Part shown: piece after piece, positions 7,082-16,710 of the stretch
Numbering within the stretch: position 1 is the stretch's first letter
How the letters are laid out: the number at the start of each line of letters is the position of its first letter
Assembly (NCBI GenBank): GCA_910585215.1
Contig: CAJUDQ010000037.1
Span: 1 to 34,393, forward strand
Direction: 5' to 3'
DNA: 34,393 nucleotides
DNA from: an uncultured Lachnospiraceae bacterium
Lineage (GTDB): Bacteria > Bacillota > Clostridia > Lachnospirales > Lachnospiraceae
The notes under the pieces: generated by a model
Database searches by the model: none
Seen by the model: the letters and a program-made list of their open reading frames with translations, nothing else
Told to the model about the DNA's origin: nothing
Translations under genes and position numbers: made by a program

Positions 7082-7110
7082 TTGACAGATTCTTCCAAAG
7101 GTGATACTAT
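7082..7110 (+). promoter_or_regulatory. Promoter of rpoB-rpoC
   Basis: TTGACA (7082-7087) and TACTAT (7105-7110) with a 17-base spacer lie after the rplL terminator. The leader that follows (about 7117-7225) has small hairpins, including ACCCT-CCA-AGGGT near 7180 and TGGG/CCCA near 7135, which may tune rpoBC expression. Confidence 0.8.
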
Positions 7111-7225
7111 GAGAAATGCACTATTGTTGTTAATGGGATAAGTATGCCCATTTGTCAGCAATACAACCTAAGTCACTTAACCCTCCAAGGGTATAAGAAT
7201 AAATAGAACAGGGGTGAAATGTCAA

Positions 7226-10200
7226 ATGGAGAAAAACAGGATACGTCCGGTTGAAAATGGCAAAAGCTTACGAATGAGCTTTTCAAGGCAGAAAGAAGTC
7301 CTTGAGATGCCAAACCTTATTGAAATCCAGAAAAATTCATACAATTGGTTTCTCACAGAGGGTTTAAAGGAAGTTTTCGATGATATCTCACCAATTGAAG
7401 ATTACAGCAACCACCTCAGTCTGGAATTTATTGACTTCCAGCTCTGCAGAGATGATGTGAAGTATTCAATTGAAGAGTGCAAGGAAAGAGATGCTACATA
7501 CGCAGCTCCTCTTAAAGTAAAAGTAAGACTTCACAACAAAGAAACAGGTGAAATTACCGAGCATGAAATCTTTATCGGCGACCTTCCTATCATGACCGAA
7601 ACCGGCACTTTTGTAATCAATGGTGCGGAACGTGTAATTGTAAGTCAGTTAGTGCGTTCTCCGGGCATTTACTATGGTGTAGACCACGATAAACTCGGAA
7701 AAGAACTGTATTCATCCACAGTAATACCAAACAGAGGTGCATGGCTGGAGTATGAAACCGATTCAAATGACGTTTTCTATGTGCGTGTTGACAGGACGAG
7801 GAAAGTTCCTGTTACTGTACTTATCCGTGCATTAGGCATAGGTACAAACGCTGAAATTAATGAACTGTTTGGCGAAGAACCCAAGATTCTTGCAAGCTAT
7901 GAGAAGGATACTTCCACAGATTATCAAAGCGGTCTGCTGGAATTATACAAAAAAATCCGTCCAGGTGAGCCTTTAAGCGTGGACAGCGCTCAAAGTTTGA
8001 TTACAAGCATGTTTTTTGATGCAAGAAGATATGACCTTGCAAAAGTAGGGCGTTATAAGTTTAATAAAAAACTTGCTTTAAAAAACAGAATTACCGGAAG
8101 AACTCTGTCTGAAACGGTGGTAAGTCCCGTGACGGGAGAAGTGCTGGCAGAGGCGGGAACTATTGTAACAGAAGAGCTTGCACAGACCATTCAGAATGCC
8201 GCCGTTCCATTTGTCTGGATTCAGACAGAAACAAAGAATATCAAGGTTCTATCCAATATGATGGTAGACATTCATGAATATGTAGAGTTTGATGCAAGAG
8301 CGCTTGGCGTGAAAGAACATGTATTTTTCCCTGTTCTTGCAGATATTCTCGATGCATCGGAAGACGAGGAGTCCTTAAAGGATGCGATAAAGAATAATCT
8401 GACAGAATTGATTCCAAAGCATATTACAAAGGAAGATATTCTTGCTTCCATTGGCTACTGCCTGAATCTGGAGTATGGTATTGGCAATGCAGATGATATT
8501 GACCATCTGGGCAACAGACGTATCAGAGCAGTCGGTGAACTGCTGCAGAATCAGTACAGAATCGGTCTTTCCAGAATGGAAAGAGTAGTGCGTGAGAGAA
8601 TGACGACTCAGGATATTGAGGGAGTTTCTCCACAGTCGTTGATTAATATCAAGCCTGTGACAGCTGCGGTCAAGGAGTTCTTTGGAAGCTCACAGCTCTC
8701 ACAGTTTATGGACCAGAATAATCCTTTAAGTGAGCTGACACATAAGAGACGTCTGTCTGCACTTGGTCCGGGCGGTCTGTCCAGAGACAGAGCAGGATTT
8801 GAGGTGCGTGATGTGCATTATTCCCACTATGGAAGAATGTGCCCGATAGAGACACCTGAAGGTCCGAATATTGGACTGATTAATTCCCTTGCTTGTTATG
8901 CGAGAATTAATGAGTATGGATTTGTAGAGGCTCCATACAGGAAAGTAGATAAATCAGACCCTGCGAATCCACGAGTTACTGATGAGGTAATTTATCTTAC
9001 CGCGGATGAGGAGGATAAATTTGTTGTTGCACAGGCAAATGAGCCGTTAGATGAGAACGGTTATTTTGTGAATAATAATGTATCTGGTCGATTTCGTGAA
9101 GATACATTAAAATTTGAGAAGCGGGTAATTGATTTAATGGACGTTTCTCCTAAAATGGTATTTTCAGTCACTACTTCCATGATTCCATTTCTTCAAAATG
9201 ACGACGCGAATCGTGCGCTGATGGGATGTAATATGCAGCGTCAGGCTGTGCCACTTCTGACTGCGGAAGCTCCTGTGGTGGGAACTGGTATGGAAGTAAA
9301 GGCAGCTGTTGATTCAGGTGTGTGTGTGGTGGCAAAGAAAGCTGGAGTAGTAGTTCGTTCTACGTCAAAAGAAATTACAATTAAATATGATGACGACGGT
9401 TCAAAGGAAATTTATCGATTGATTAAATTTTCAAGAAGTAATCAAAGCAACTGCTATAATCAGGTGCCGATTGTATTTAACGGCGACCATGTAGAGGCGG
9501 GAGAAGTAATCGCAGACGGTGCTTCTACAAAGAACAGTGAAATCGCACTTGGCAAAAATCCTCTGATTGGTTTTATGACATGGGAAGGTTATAATTACGA
9601 GGATGCGGTTCTGTTAAGTGAAAGACTGGTAAAGGAAGATGTGTATACATCAATTCATATAGAAGAATACGAGACAGAGGCAAGAGATACAAAGCTCGGA
9701 CCGGAAGAAATCACTAGAGATGTTCCGGGTGTAGGTGATGATGCCCTGAAAGATTTGGATGAAAGAGGAATTATCCGTATTGGTGCGGAAGTGCGTGCCG
9801 GAGATATTCTGGTAGGTAAGGTAACTCCAAAGGGAGAAACGGAACTGACCGCTGAGGAAAGACTGTTAAGGGCTATTTTTGGGGAAAAGGCAAGAGAGGT
9901 AAGAGATACTTCGCTGAAGGTTCCTCATGGCGAATATGGTATTGTAGTAGATGCAAAGGTATTTACAAGAGAAAACGGGGATGAACTGGCTCCGGGCGAT
10001 AATATGTCTGTGCGTATTTATATTGCACAGAAGAGAAAAATATCGGTTGGTGATAAAATGGCTGGCCGTCATGGAAACAAGGGTGTGGTTTCCCGTGTGC
10101 TTCCTGTAGAGGATATGCCATTTCTGCCAAACGGGCGTCCTTTGGATATTGTGTTGAATCCTCTGGGTGTGCCTTCTCGTATGAATATCGGACAGGTTCT

Positions 10201-11107
10201 GGAGATTCATTTGAGTCTTGCGGCAAAAGCGCTTGGCTTTAATATTGCAACTCCTGTATTTGATGGCGCAAACGAAGACGATATTCAGGATATGCTGGAG
10301 ATGGCGAATGATTATGTAAATACTGAATGGGAAGAATTTGAAAAGAAGTACAAAGATTTGGTACATCCGGATATTATGAAGTATCTTTATGACAACCGCG
10401 CACACAGAGAAGAATGGAAGGGTGTGCCTATTTCGAGAGATGGAAAGGTATGGCTTCGCGATGGCAGAACAGGCGAGTATTTTGACAGTCCTGTCACAAT
10501 TGGGCATATGCACTATTTGAAGTTGCATCATCTGGTAGATGATAAAATCCATGCTCGTTCCACAGGCCCGTACTCTCTGGTAACACAGCAGCCATTGGGG
10601 GGAAAGGCACAGTTTGGCGGACAGAGATTTGGAGAGATGGAAGTGTGGGCGCTTGAAGCTTATGGTGCTTCCTATACGCTTCAAGAAATTTTAACTGTAA
10701 AATCAGACGATGTAATCGGCCGTGTAAAGACTTATGAGGCAATTATCAAGGGCGAGAATATACCGGAACCAGGCATACCGGAGTCCTTCAAGGTGCTTTT
10801 GAAGGAGCTTCAGTCACTTGCGCTTGATGTCAAGGTATTAAGAGAAGATGACACAGAAGTAGAGTTAAAGGAAAACATTGATACCGGTGATACAGACTGG
10901 AATTCTATTATGTCAGGTGATGATTACAGACAAAATAAAGAGGAAAATCTCGGGGCAGCAGGTTATCAGCAGCAGGTGATTCAGGGAGATGAATTTGTAT
11001 CTGTCGGAGAGGAAGACGACGATGAATTCAACGAGGAAGAATGTGATGAGATTTTTGAGAATGATGACTATATAGATGAAGATAATGAAGATTTTTCGGA
11101 AGAATAA
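7226..11107 (+). CDS. rpoB: DNA-directed RNA polymerase beta subunit
   Basis: A 1293-residue protein, within the family range. The start is the ATG at 7226, with GGGGTGA at 7211-7217 eight bases away; the GTG at 7214 falls inside that site. The rifampicin-binding region (about residues 485-530) has FFGSSQLSQFMDQNNP and THKRRLSALGPGGLSRDR, with the Gln, Asp, His and Ser positions linked to resistance all wild-type-like. Later conserved blocks include IGLINSLACYARIN and GDKMAGRHGNKG. The beta subunit forms half of the catalytic cleft. The last 35 or so residues are a run of Glu/Asp-rich sequence (EEDDDEFNEEE onward). It is 18 bases from rpoC and shares its promoter. Confidence 0.97.
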   Translation: MEKNRIRPVENGKSLRMSFSRQKEVLEMPNLIEIQKNSYNWFLTEGLKEVFDDISPIEDYSNHLSLEFIDFQLCRDDVKYSIEECKERDATYAAPLKVKVRLHNKETGEITEHEIFIGDLPIMTETGTFVINGAERVIVSQLVRSPGIYYGVDHDKLGKELYSSTVIPNRGAWLEYETDSNDVFYVRVDRTRKVPVTVLIRALGIGTNAEINELFGEEPKILASYEKDTSTDYQSGLLELYKKIRPGEPLSVDSAQSLITSMFFDARRYDLAKVGRYKFNKKLALKNRITGRTLSETVVSPVTGEVLAEAGTIVTEELAQTIQNAAVPFVWIQTETKNIKVLSNMMVDIHEYVEFDARALGVKEHVFFPVLADILDASEDEESLKDAIKNNLTELIPKHITKEDILASIGYCLNLEYGIGNADDIDHLGNRRIRAVGELLQNQYRIGLSRMERVVRERMTTQDIEGVSPQSLINIKPVTAAVKEFFGSSQLSQFMDQNNPLSELTHKRRLSALGPGGLSRDRAGFEVRDVHYSHYGRMCPIETPEGPNIGLINSLACYARINEYGFVEAPYRKVDKSDPANPRVTDEVIYLTADEEDKFVVAQANEPLDENGYFVNNNVSGRFREDTLKFEKRVIDLMDVSPKMVFSVTTSMIPFLQNDDANRALMGCNMQRQAVPLLTAEAPVVGTGMEVKAAVDSGVCVVAKKAGVVVRSTSKEITIKYDDDGSKEIYRLIKFSRSNQSNCYNQVPIVFNGDHVEAGEVIADGASTKNSEIALGKNPLIGFMTWEGYNYEDAVLLSERLVKEDVYTSIHIEEYETEARDTKLGPEEITRDVPGVGDDALKDLDERGIIRIGAEVRAGDILVGKVTPKGETELTAEERLLRAIFGEKAREVRDTSLKVPHGEYGIVVDAKVFTRENGDELAPGDNMSVRIYIAQKRKISVGDKMAGRHGNKGVVSRVLPVEDMPFLPNGRPLDIVLNPLGVPSRMNIGQVLEIHLSLAAKALGFNIATPVFDGANEDDIQDMLEMANDYVNTEWEEFEKKYKDLVHPDIMKYLYDNRAHREEWKGVPISRDGKVWLRDGRTGEYFDSPVTIGHMHYLKLHHLVDDKIHARSTGPYSLVTQQPLGGKAQFGGQRFGEMEVWALEAYGASYTLQEILTVKSDDVIGRVKTYEAIIKGENIPEPGIPESFKVLLKELQSLALDVKVLREDDTEVELKENIDTGDTDWNSIMSGDDYRQNKEENLGAAGYQQQVIQGDEFVSVGEEDDDEFNEEECDEIFENDDYIDEDNEDFSEE

Positions 11108-11125
11108 TAGAAGGGAGTGCGTGGA

Positions 11126-14100
11126 ATGACAGAAAATAACAAGTCAGCCTATGAACCGATGACGTTTGATAAAATCAAGATTGGTTTGGCTTCACCGGAC
11201 AAAATCAGGGAATGGGCGCACAGAACACCGGAACCGGAAGATAAGACAAGTGAGGCATGGAAGAGATGGGAACAGGAAGGCATGGTGTTAAAGCCGGAGA
11301 CAATCAATTACCGGACATTAAAGCCGGAGAGAGACGGACTTTTCTGTGAAAAAATCTTTGGACCAAGCAAGGACTGGGAATGTCACTGCGGAAAATATAA
11401 AAAGATAAGATATAAGGGAGTTATCTGTGACCGATGTGGCGTCGAGGTAACAAAATCCAGTGTTCGCCGTGAACGTATGGGACGTATTGAACTGGCGGCT
11501 CCGGTATCCCATATCTGGTATTTTAAGGGAATCCCGAGTCGTATGGGTTTGATTCTCGATATATCACCAAAGGTTTTGGAAAAAATATTGTATTTTGCTT
11601 CCTATATTGTTCTGGACCCTGGAACCTCAAAACTCACCTATAAGCAGGTGCTTTCTGAGAAGGAATACAGAGAGGCGATGGAGGAAAATGACAGTTTTCG
11701 TGCCGGTATGGGTGCAGAATCTGTTTTAGAGCTTCTTACTGCCATTGACCTTGAACAGGAGTCAAAGGATTTAAAAAGAGAACTGTTGAATGCAAGTGGA
11801 CAGAAGCGGGCAAAACTGATTAAGAGACTTGAAGTGGTAGAAGCCTTCCGCGCTTCGGGAAACAGACCGGAATGGATGATTCTGACAGTAGTTCCGGTGA
11901 TTCCTCCAGACTTAAGACCAATGGTTCAGTTAGATGGAGGCAGATTTGCCACATCCGATTTGAATGACTTATATAGAAGAATTATAAACAGAAATAATCG
12001 ACTGCAGAGACTGTTGGACCTTGGTGCGCCTGAAATCATTGTCCGCAATGAAAAGAGGATGCTTCAGGAAGCAGTAGATGCGCTGATTGACAATGGAAGA
12101 AGAGGACGGCCGGTCACAGGCCCTGGAAATCGTGCATTAAAATCTCTTTCCGATATGTTGAAGGGTAAGCAGGGACGTTTTCGTCAGAATCTTCTTGGCA
12201 AGCGTGTGGATTATTCCGGACGTTCGGTTATTGTGGTAGGACCAGAGCTTAAAATTTATCAGTGTGGTCTGCCAAAGGAAATGGCAATTGAATTATTCAA
12301 GCCTTTTGTTATGAAGGAGCTTGTGACCAATGGAACGGCACATAACATCAAGTCTGCCAAGAAAATGGTTGAAAGGCTTCAGACAGAGGTCTGGGATGTA
12401 CTGGAAGATGTAATTAAGGAGCATCCGGTTATGCTGAACCGTGCGCCGACACTGCACAGACTGGGTATTCAGGCATTTGAGCCGATTCTTGTCGAGGGTA
12501 AGGCGATTAAGCTGCATCCGCTGGTTTGTACAGCGTTTAATGCAGATTTTGACGGTGACCAGATGGCGGTTCATCTCCCACTTTCAGTGGAAGCACAGGC
12601 TGAATGCCGGTTCCTTCTGCTTTCACCGAATAATCTTTTGAAACCTTCGGATGGTGGTCCGGTTGCAGTGCCATCTCAGGATATGGTACTTGGTATTTAT
12701 TATCTTACACAGGAACGACCTGGTGCAAAAGGAGAAGGAAAAACTTTCAAGAGTATCAATGAGGCGATACTTGCCTATGAAAATGGAGTGATTACACTTC
12801 ATTCCAAAATCGGTGTCAGGGTGACAAAGTTTAATGAGGAAGGAAAAGAATTTACCGGAATTATAGAATCAACACTTGGACGGTTTATTTTTAATGAAAT
12901 TCTTCCACAGGACCTTGGACTTACGGAAAGGCTTACAGAAGAGGATATTTTAAAGCTGGAAGTGGATTATCATGTGGGCAAGAAGCAGTTAAAGAAAATT
13001 CTTGAAAAGGTTATTAATACACATGGAGCTACAAAGACAGCAGAGGTGCTTGATGACATTAAGGCAATGGGTTACAAGTACTCTACAAGAGCTGCCATGA
13101 CAGTTTCCATTTCCGATATGACGGTGCCTTCGCAGAAGCAGGAATATCTTGAGGATGCGGAAAAGAAAGTGGATAAAATCACAAAGAATTTCCGGCGTGG
13201 TCTGATTACCGACGAAGAACGGTATAAGGAAGTCATCAAGGTATGGCAGGTAGTGGATGATAAAATTAAAGATGCACTGCTTGGCGGTCTTGATAAATAT
13301 AACAATATTTTTATGATGGCGGATTCCGGTGCCCGTGGTTCTGATAAGCAGATTAAACAGCTTGCCGGTATGAGAGGCCTTATGGCTGATACTACAGGGC
13401 GTGCCATTGAGCTTCCAATCAAGTCGAATTTCCGTGAAGGTCTTGACGTACTGGAATACTTTATTTCTGCACATGGTGCCCGCAAGGGCCTGTCAGATAC
13501 CGCGCTTCGCACAGCCGATTCCGGTTATATGACAAGACGTCTGGTTGATGTGGCTCAGGAATTGATTATTCGTGAGGTAGACTGTTGTGAAGGCAAAGAA
13601 ATTCCATTTATGGAAGTTTCCGAGTTTACAAACGGTTCCGGTGTGCTGGAAAGTCTTGAAGAGAGAATTACCGGCAGATATGCGGCAGAGACAATTGAGG
13701 ATGCAGACGGAAATGTGATTGTAAAGGCAAATCACATGATTACACCAAAGCGTGCCGCCGAAGTGATAAAAACAGGAAGAGAAAAAGTAAAAATCAGAAC
13801 TATTCTTTCCTGTAAGTCAAAAATCGGCATTTGTGCAAAATGTTATGGCGCGAATATGGCTACCGGTCAGGCCGTGCAGGTAGGCGAGGCAGTCGGCATT
13901 ATTGCTGCACAGTCTATTGGTGAGCCAGGTACACAGCTTACCATGAGAACCTTCCATACAGGCGGTGTTGCAGGTGGTGATATCACCCAGGGTCTTCCTA
14001 GAGTAGAGGAATTATTTGAGGCAAGAAAGCCGAAGGGACTTGCGATTATCGCAGAATTTGGCGGTAAGGCCGAAGTAACAGACACAAAGAAAAAGAGAGA

Positions 14101-14950
14101 AGTAGTGGTAAGAAGTCTGGATACAGACGAAGAAAAGGCATATTTGATTCCATATGGTTCAAGAATCAAGATTCAGGATGGTGATATTCTTGAAGCGGGC
14201 GATGCGCTGACAGAAGGCTCTGTAAATCCGCATGATTTGTTGAAAATCAAGGGATTGCGGGCAGTTCAGGACTATATGCTGCACGGTGTTCAGGATGTAT
14301 ACCGTATGCAGGGTGTGGAAATCAATGATAAGCATATTGAAGTGATTGTAAGACAAATGCTCAAGAAGATTAAGATAGATGAAGGCGGTGATTCCGGTTA
14401 TCTGCCGGGAACTTCTGTAGATGTTCTGGATTTCAATGAAATGAATGAAAGATTAATTGCAGAGGGAAAGGAGCCAGCAGTTGGAAATCAGGTTATGCTT
14501 GGTATTACAAAGGCTTCTCTTGCAACAAATTCATTTCTGTCTGCAGCGTCCTTCCAGGAGACCACAAAGGTTCTTACAGAGGCTGCGATTAATGGAAAAG
14601 TAGACCCTCTGATTGGATTAAAGGAAAATGTTATTATCGGTAAACTGATTCCGGCAGGTACAGGTCTTAGAAGATATCGTGCGGTCAGACTCAGTACAGA
14701 TAATCAGAAGCTGAGTGTCGACGAAGAGGATATTCTTGAAAATACAGAAGAAATCGAAGGTGGAGAGGCTGCTGTGACAGAAGGAGAAGAACTGTCTGAA
14801 GAACTTCTGGATGAAGAGGATTTTCTGGAAGATGATTTTTCTGAAGAGGAAGCTTTGGAAGAGGATTTTTTTGAAGAAGAGCTGGACGAAGAGATTTCAG
14901 ATAAGGACAGCACCAAAGCAGCAGAGGCTGTCCATGAGGTTTCAAAATAG
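11126..14950 (+). CDS. rpoC: DNA-directed RNA polymerase beta' subunit
   Basis: A 1274-residue protein. The ATG at 11126 is chosen because AAGGGAG (11111-11117) sits eight bases upstream; a GTG at 11117 overlaps that site. The N-terminal zinc site has Cys86, Cys88, Cys101 and Cys104. The catalytic magnesium motif NADFDGDQ spans residues 472-479, with Asp474, 476 and 478 as ligands. A second Cys cluster (CCEGKE, then CKSKIGICAKC) and the trigger-loop block QLTMRTFHTGGVAG follow. About 75 C-terminal residues are strongly acidic and partly repetitive (EELLDEEDFLEDDFSEEE and similar). Transcribed with rpoB; the terminator follows about 50 bases later. Confidence 0.97.
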   Translation: MTENNKSAYEPMTFDKIKIGLASPDKIREWAHRTPEPEDKTSEAWKRWEQEGMVLKPETINYRTLKPERDGLFCEKIFGPSKDWECHCGKYKKIRYKGVICDRCGVEVTKSSVRRERMGRIELAAPVSHIWYFKGIPSRMGLILDISPKVLEKILYFASYIVLDPGTSKLTYKQVLSEKEYREAMEENDSFRAGMGAESVLELLTAIDLEQESKDLKRELLNASGQKRAKLIKRLEVVEAFRASGNRPEWMILTVVPVIPPDLRPMVQLDGGRFATSDLNDLYRRIINRNNRLQRLLDLGAPEIIVRNEKRMLQEAVDALIDNGRRGRPVTGPGNRALKSLSDMLKGKQGRFRQNLLGKRVDYSGRSVIVVGPELKIYQCGLPKEMAIELFKPFVMKELVTNGTAHNIKSAKKMVERLQTEVWDVLEDVIKEHPVMLNRAPTLHRLGIQAFEPILVEGKAIKLHPLVCTAFNADFDGDQMAVHLPLSVEAQAECRFLLLSPNNLLKPSDGGPVAVPSQDMVLGIYYLTQERPGAKGEGKTFKSINEAILAYENGVITLHSKIGVRVTKFNEEGKEFTGIIESTLGRFIFNEILPQDLGLTERLTEEDILKLEVDYHVGKKQLKKILEKVINTHGATKTAEVLDDIKAMGYKYSTRAAMTVSISDMTVPSQKQEYLEDAEKKVDKITKNFRRGLITDEERYKEVIKVWQVVDDKIKDALLGGLDKYNNIFMMADSGARGSDKQIKQLAGMRGLMADTTGRAIELPIKSNFREGLDVLEYFISAHGARKGLSDTALRTADSGYMTRRLVDVAQELIIREVDCCEGKEIPFMEVSEFTNGSGVLESLEERITGRYAAETIEDADGNVIVKANHMITPKRAAEVIKTGREKVKIRTILSCKSKIGICAKCYGANMATGQAVQVGEAVGIIAAQSIGEPGTQLTMRTFHTGGVAGGDITQGLPRVEELFEARKPKGLAIIAEFGGKAEVTDTKKKREVVVRSLDTDEEKAYLIPYGSRIKIQDGDILEAGDALTEGSVNPHDLLKIKGLRAVQDYMLHGVQDVYRMQGVEINDKHIEVIVRQMLKKIKIDEGGDSGYLPGTSVDVLDFNEMNERLIAEGKEPAVGNQVMLGITKASLATNSFLSAASFQETTKVLTEAAINGKVDPLIGLKENVIIGKLIPAGTGLRRYRAVRLSTDNQKLSVDEEDILENTEEIEGGEAAVTEGEELSEELLDEEDFLEDDFSEEEALEEDFFEEELDEEISDKDSTKAAEAVHEVSK

Positions 14951-15001
14951 AAAGCTGAATATATGCAAAAAGAAAACTTTCATGTTTAAATAAACAAAAA
15001 T

Positions 15002-15038
15002 CTCCAATAATTAAAGTATTAGTTATTGGAGGTTTTTT
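15002..15038 (+). terminator. rpoC terminator hairpin that includes the next gene's Shine-Dalgarno
   Basis: CTCCAATAA (15002-15010) pairs with TTATTGGAG (15023-15031) and is followed by GTTTTTT. The GGAGG at 15028-15032 in the 3' arm is also the ribosome binding site of the gene starting at 15039. One element could therefore both end the rpoBC transcript and hide the binding site in read-through RNA. Confidence 0.85.
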
Positions 15039-15884
15039 ATGCGAAAAACAGGATTTCAGTATCTCATTATTTTTTTTGGCGCCATTCTTTATGCATTTTC
15101 TGTTGCGGTGATTTTGGAGCCAAACAGGCTGGCTCCGGGAGGTGCCTCGGGACTTGCAATTATTATTAATTCCTATACAGGGATAAAAACGGGAACCATT
15201 ATATTAGTATTAAATATACCACTGATGATTATGGGAATAAAAAATTTCGGTATAAAATTTCTGTATACTACGATTTTTGCAATTTTTGTAAATTCTGTAT
15301 TTGTAAATATTTTTGAATTTATACCAAAGCCAGTAGATGATATTTTTCTGGGGGCGGTCTGTGGTGGAGTACTTGATGCTGTAAGTCTTGGAATTATTTT
15401 CCGACAGGGAGGAACTTCCGGCGGAACAGATATTGTGGCGAAATTGGTAAAAAAGAAAATACCACATTTCGAGATAGGAAAAATATTTATTGCAGTTGAT
15501 ATGGCAGTAGTCCTTTTGTCTGCAGTTGCTTTTAAGAATATTGAAAATGCCGTTTATTCTGCTATCTGTGTGGTAATTACAGGTCAGATTTTGGACAGGA
15601 TTTTATATGGGGGACAAAATGCAAGAATGTTATATATTATCAGTGATTCTTCAAAAGAAATAAGCAGAAGGCTTTTGGAGGAACTGGATACAGGAGTCAC
15701 ATATTTAAAAGGAACTGGAGGCTATACATCGAGAGAAAAAAATGTTATAATGTGTATTATCAGAAAAAGACGTCTTCCCCAGACCCTGAAGGTCATAAAG
15801 GAAGAGGATGACAGCGCATTTGTAATAGTTACGCTGGCAGATAAAGTAGTTGGAGAAGGATACAGAGAAAGTGACAATGATTGA
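15039..15884 (+). CDS. YitT family membrane protein
   Basis: A 281-residue protein of the YitT family (DUF161 membrane part plus DUF2179 cytosolic part). About five hydrophobic helices span residues 5-190, with signatures LAPGGASGLAIII and FRQGGTSGGTDIVA typical of the family. The C-terminal 80 residues are a soluble domain (RRLLEELDTGVTYLKGTGGY, then a conserved 'VIMCIIRKR'). The transport substrate of the family is not established. The ATG at 15039 follows GGAGG, which lies in the rpoC terminator. The end overlaps the next gene by 8 bases, so the two are probably co-translated. Confidence 0.9.
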   Translation: MRKTGFQYLIIFFGAILYAFSVAVILEPNRLAPGGASGLAIIINSYTGIKTGTIILVLNIPLMIMGIKNFGIKFLYTTIFAIFVNSVFVNIFEFIPKPVDDIFLGAVCGGVLDAVSLGIIFRQGGTSGGTDIVAKLVKKKIPHFEIGKIFIAVDMAVVLLSAVAFKNIENAVYSAICVVITGQILDRILYGGQNARMLYIISDSSKEISRRLLEELDTGVTYLKGTGGYTSREKNVIMCIIRKRRLPQTLKVIKEEDDSAFVIVTLADKVVGEGYRESDND

Positions 15885-16575
15885 GAAGGATACAGTTACA
15901 CCAAAGATACAGAATATAATTGTAAGCATATGTACAATTGTAATTATAATTTCTATAGGAGCATTGGTATTGATTACAGTAAACCTTCTGTCAAAGAAAG
16001 AGTTTTCTTATGCAGATTCACTTGATGATACGGTTCTTACAGTAGAAAATGAAACTGTTTCTTTGAAGGAAATTTCTTATTATATTCTGGTGGCTGAGAC
16101 AAATTACAATGAAGCCGCCAATATTTACAACGAAGAAAATCCTCATGCTTTCTGGAATATGGCTTTAAATATGAAATATTTTCGTAACAGAGTGAAGCAG
16201 TCTGTTATCGATGCCTGTACAAGAGACAATATCTATTATCAACAGGCGTTAAAGGAAGGATATATACTGAAAGAAGAGGCATTGGAAGAAATCGAGGATA
16301 AAGCGCTTGAGGAAATCAGCAAAATGACAGATTTTCAGATGAAGCTGACAGACTATCAGATGAGCGATATGGTAAAGGTACTTACAAAGATTGCCTATTC
16401 CAGAAAGTATGCAGAGGATTTGATGGCAGAGGGATATACGGCACAGGAGCTGGATGTAGACGGTTCCAAATATGAAGAAATAAAAAAAGACTATGCTGTT
16501 TCAGTCAATCAGAAAATATGGAAGAATATTACGCTTGGAAAAGTAACCATAAATAATGAAGAAGCAGTAGAATAA
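15877..16575 (+). CDS. Membrane-anchored SurA-N-like protein without a PPIase domain
   Basis: A 232-residue protein from the ATG at 15877, overlapping the preceding stop codon; a GTG at 15871 is possible. One membrane segment at about residues 13-38 is followed by an extracellular helical region. The pattern 'VLTVENETVSLKEISYYI' and the long charged helices resemble the N-terminal chaperone part of SurA/PrsA foldases, in which 'VNG..IT..E' opens the domain. No parvulin domain is present. It may act as an extracytoplasmic chaperone; this is inferred from the fold-like pattern only. The overlap with the YitT-type gene suggests joint expression. Confidence 0.6.
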   Translation: MIEKDTVTPKIQNIIVSICTIVIIISIGALVLITVNLLSKKEFSYADSLDDTVLTVENETVSLKEISYYILVAETNYNEAANIYNEENPHAFWNMALNMKYFRNRVKQSVIDACTRDNIYYQQALKEGYILKEEALEEIEDKALEEISKMTDFQMKLTDYQMSDMVKVLTKIAYSRKYAEDLMAEGYTAQELDVDGSKYEEIKKDYAVSVNQKIWKNITLGKVTINNEEAVE

Positions 16576-16710
16576 TATGTACTGTTTCAGAATCAATAAA
16601 TTGCAGATGTTTTAAGATTGTGAAAAATTTTCTGTATTTTGTATAAAATAGCGTTTTATAAAAGCTGTGTCATGGGAAATAAAATATTACCAATGAAAGG
16701 GAAGATAATT

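Noticed and set aside
9866..10684. A 272-codon minus-strand frame inside rpoB.
   Set aside because: It is antisense to conserved rpoB sequence, has no ribosome binding site and is a codon-use shadow.
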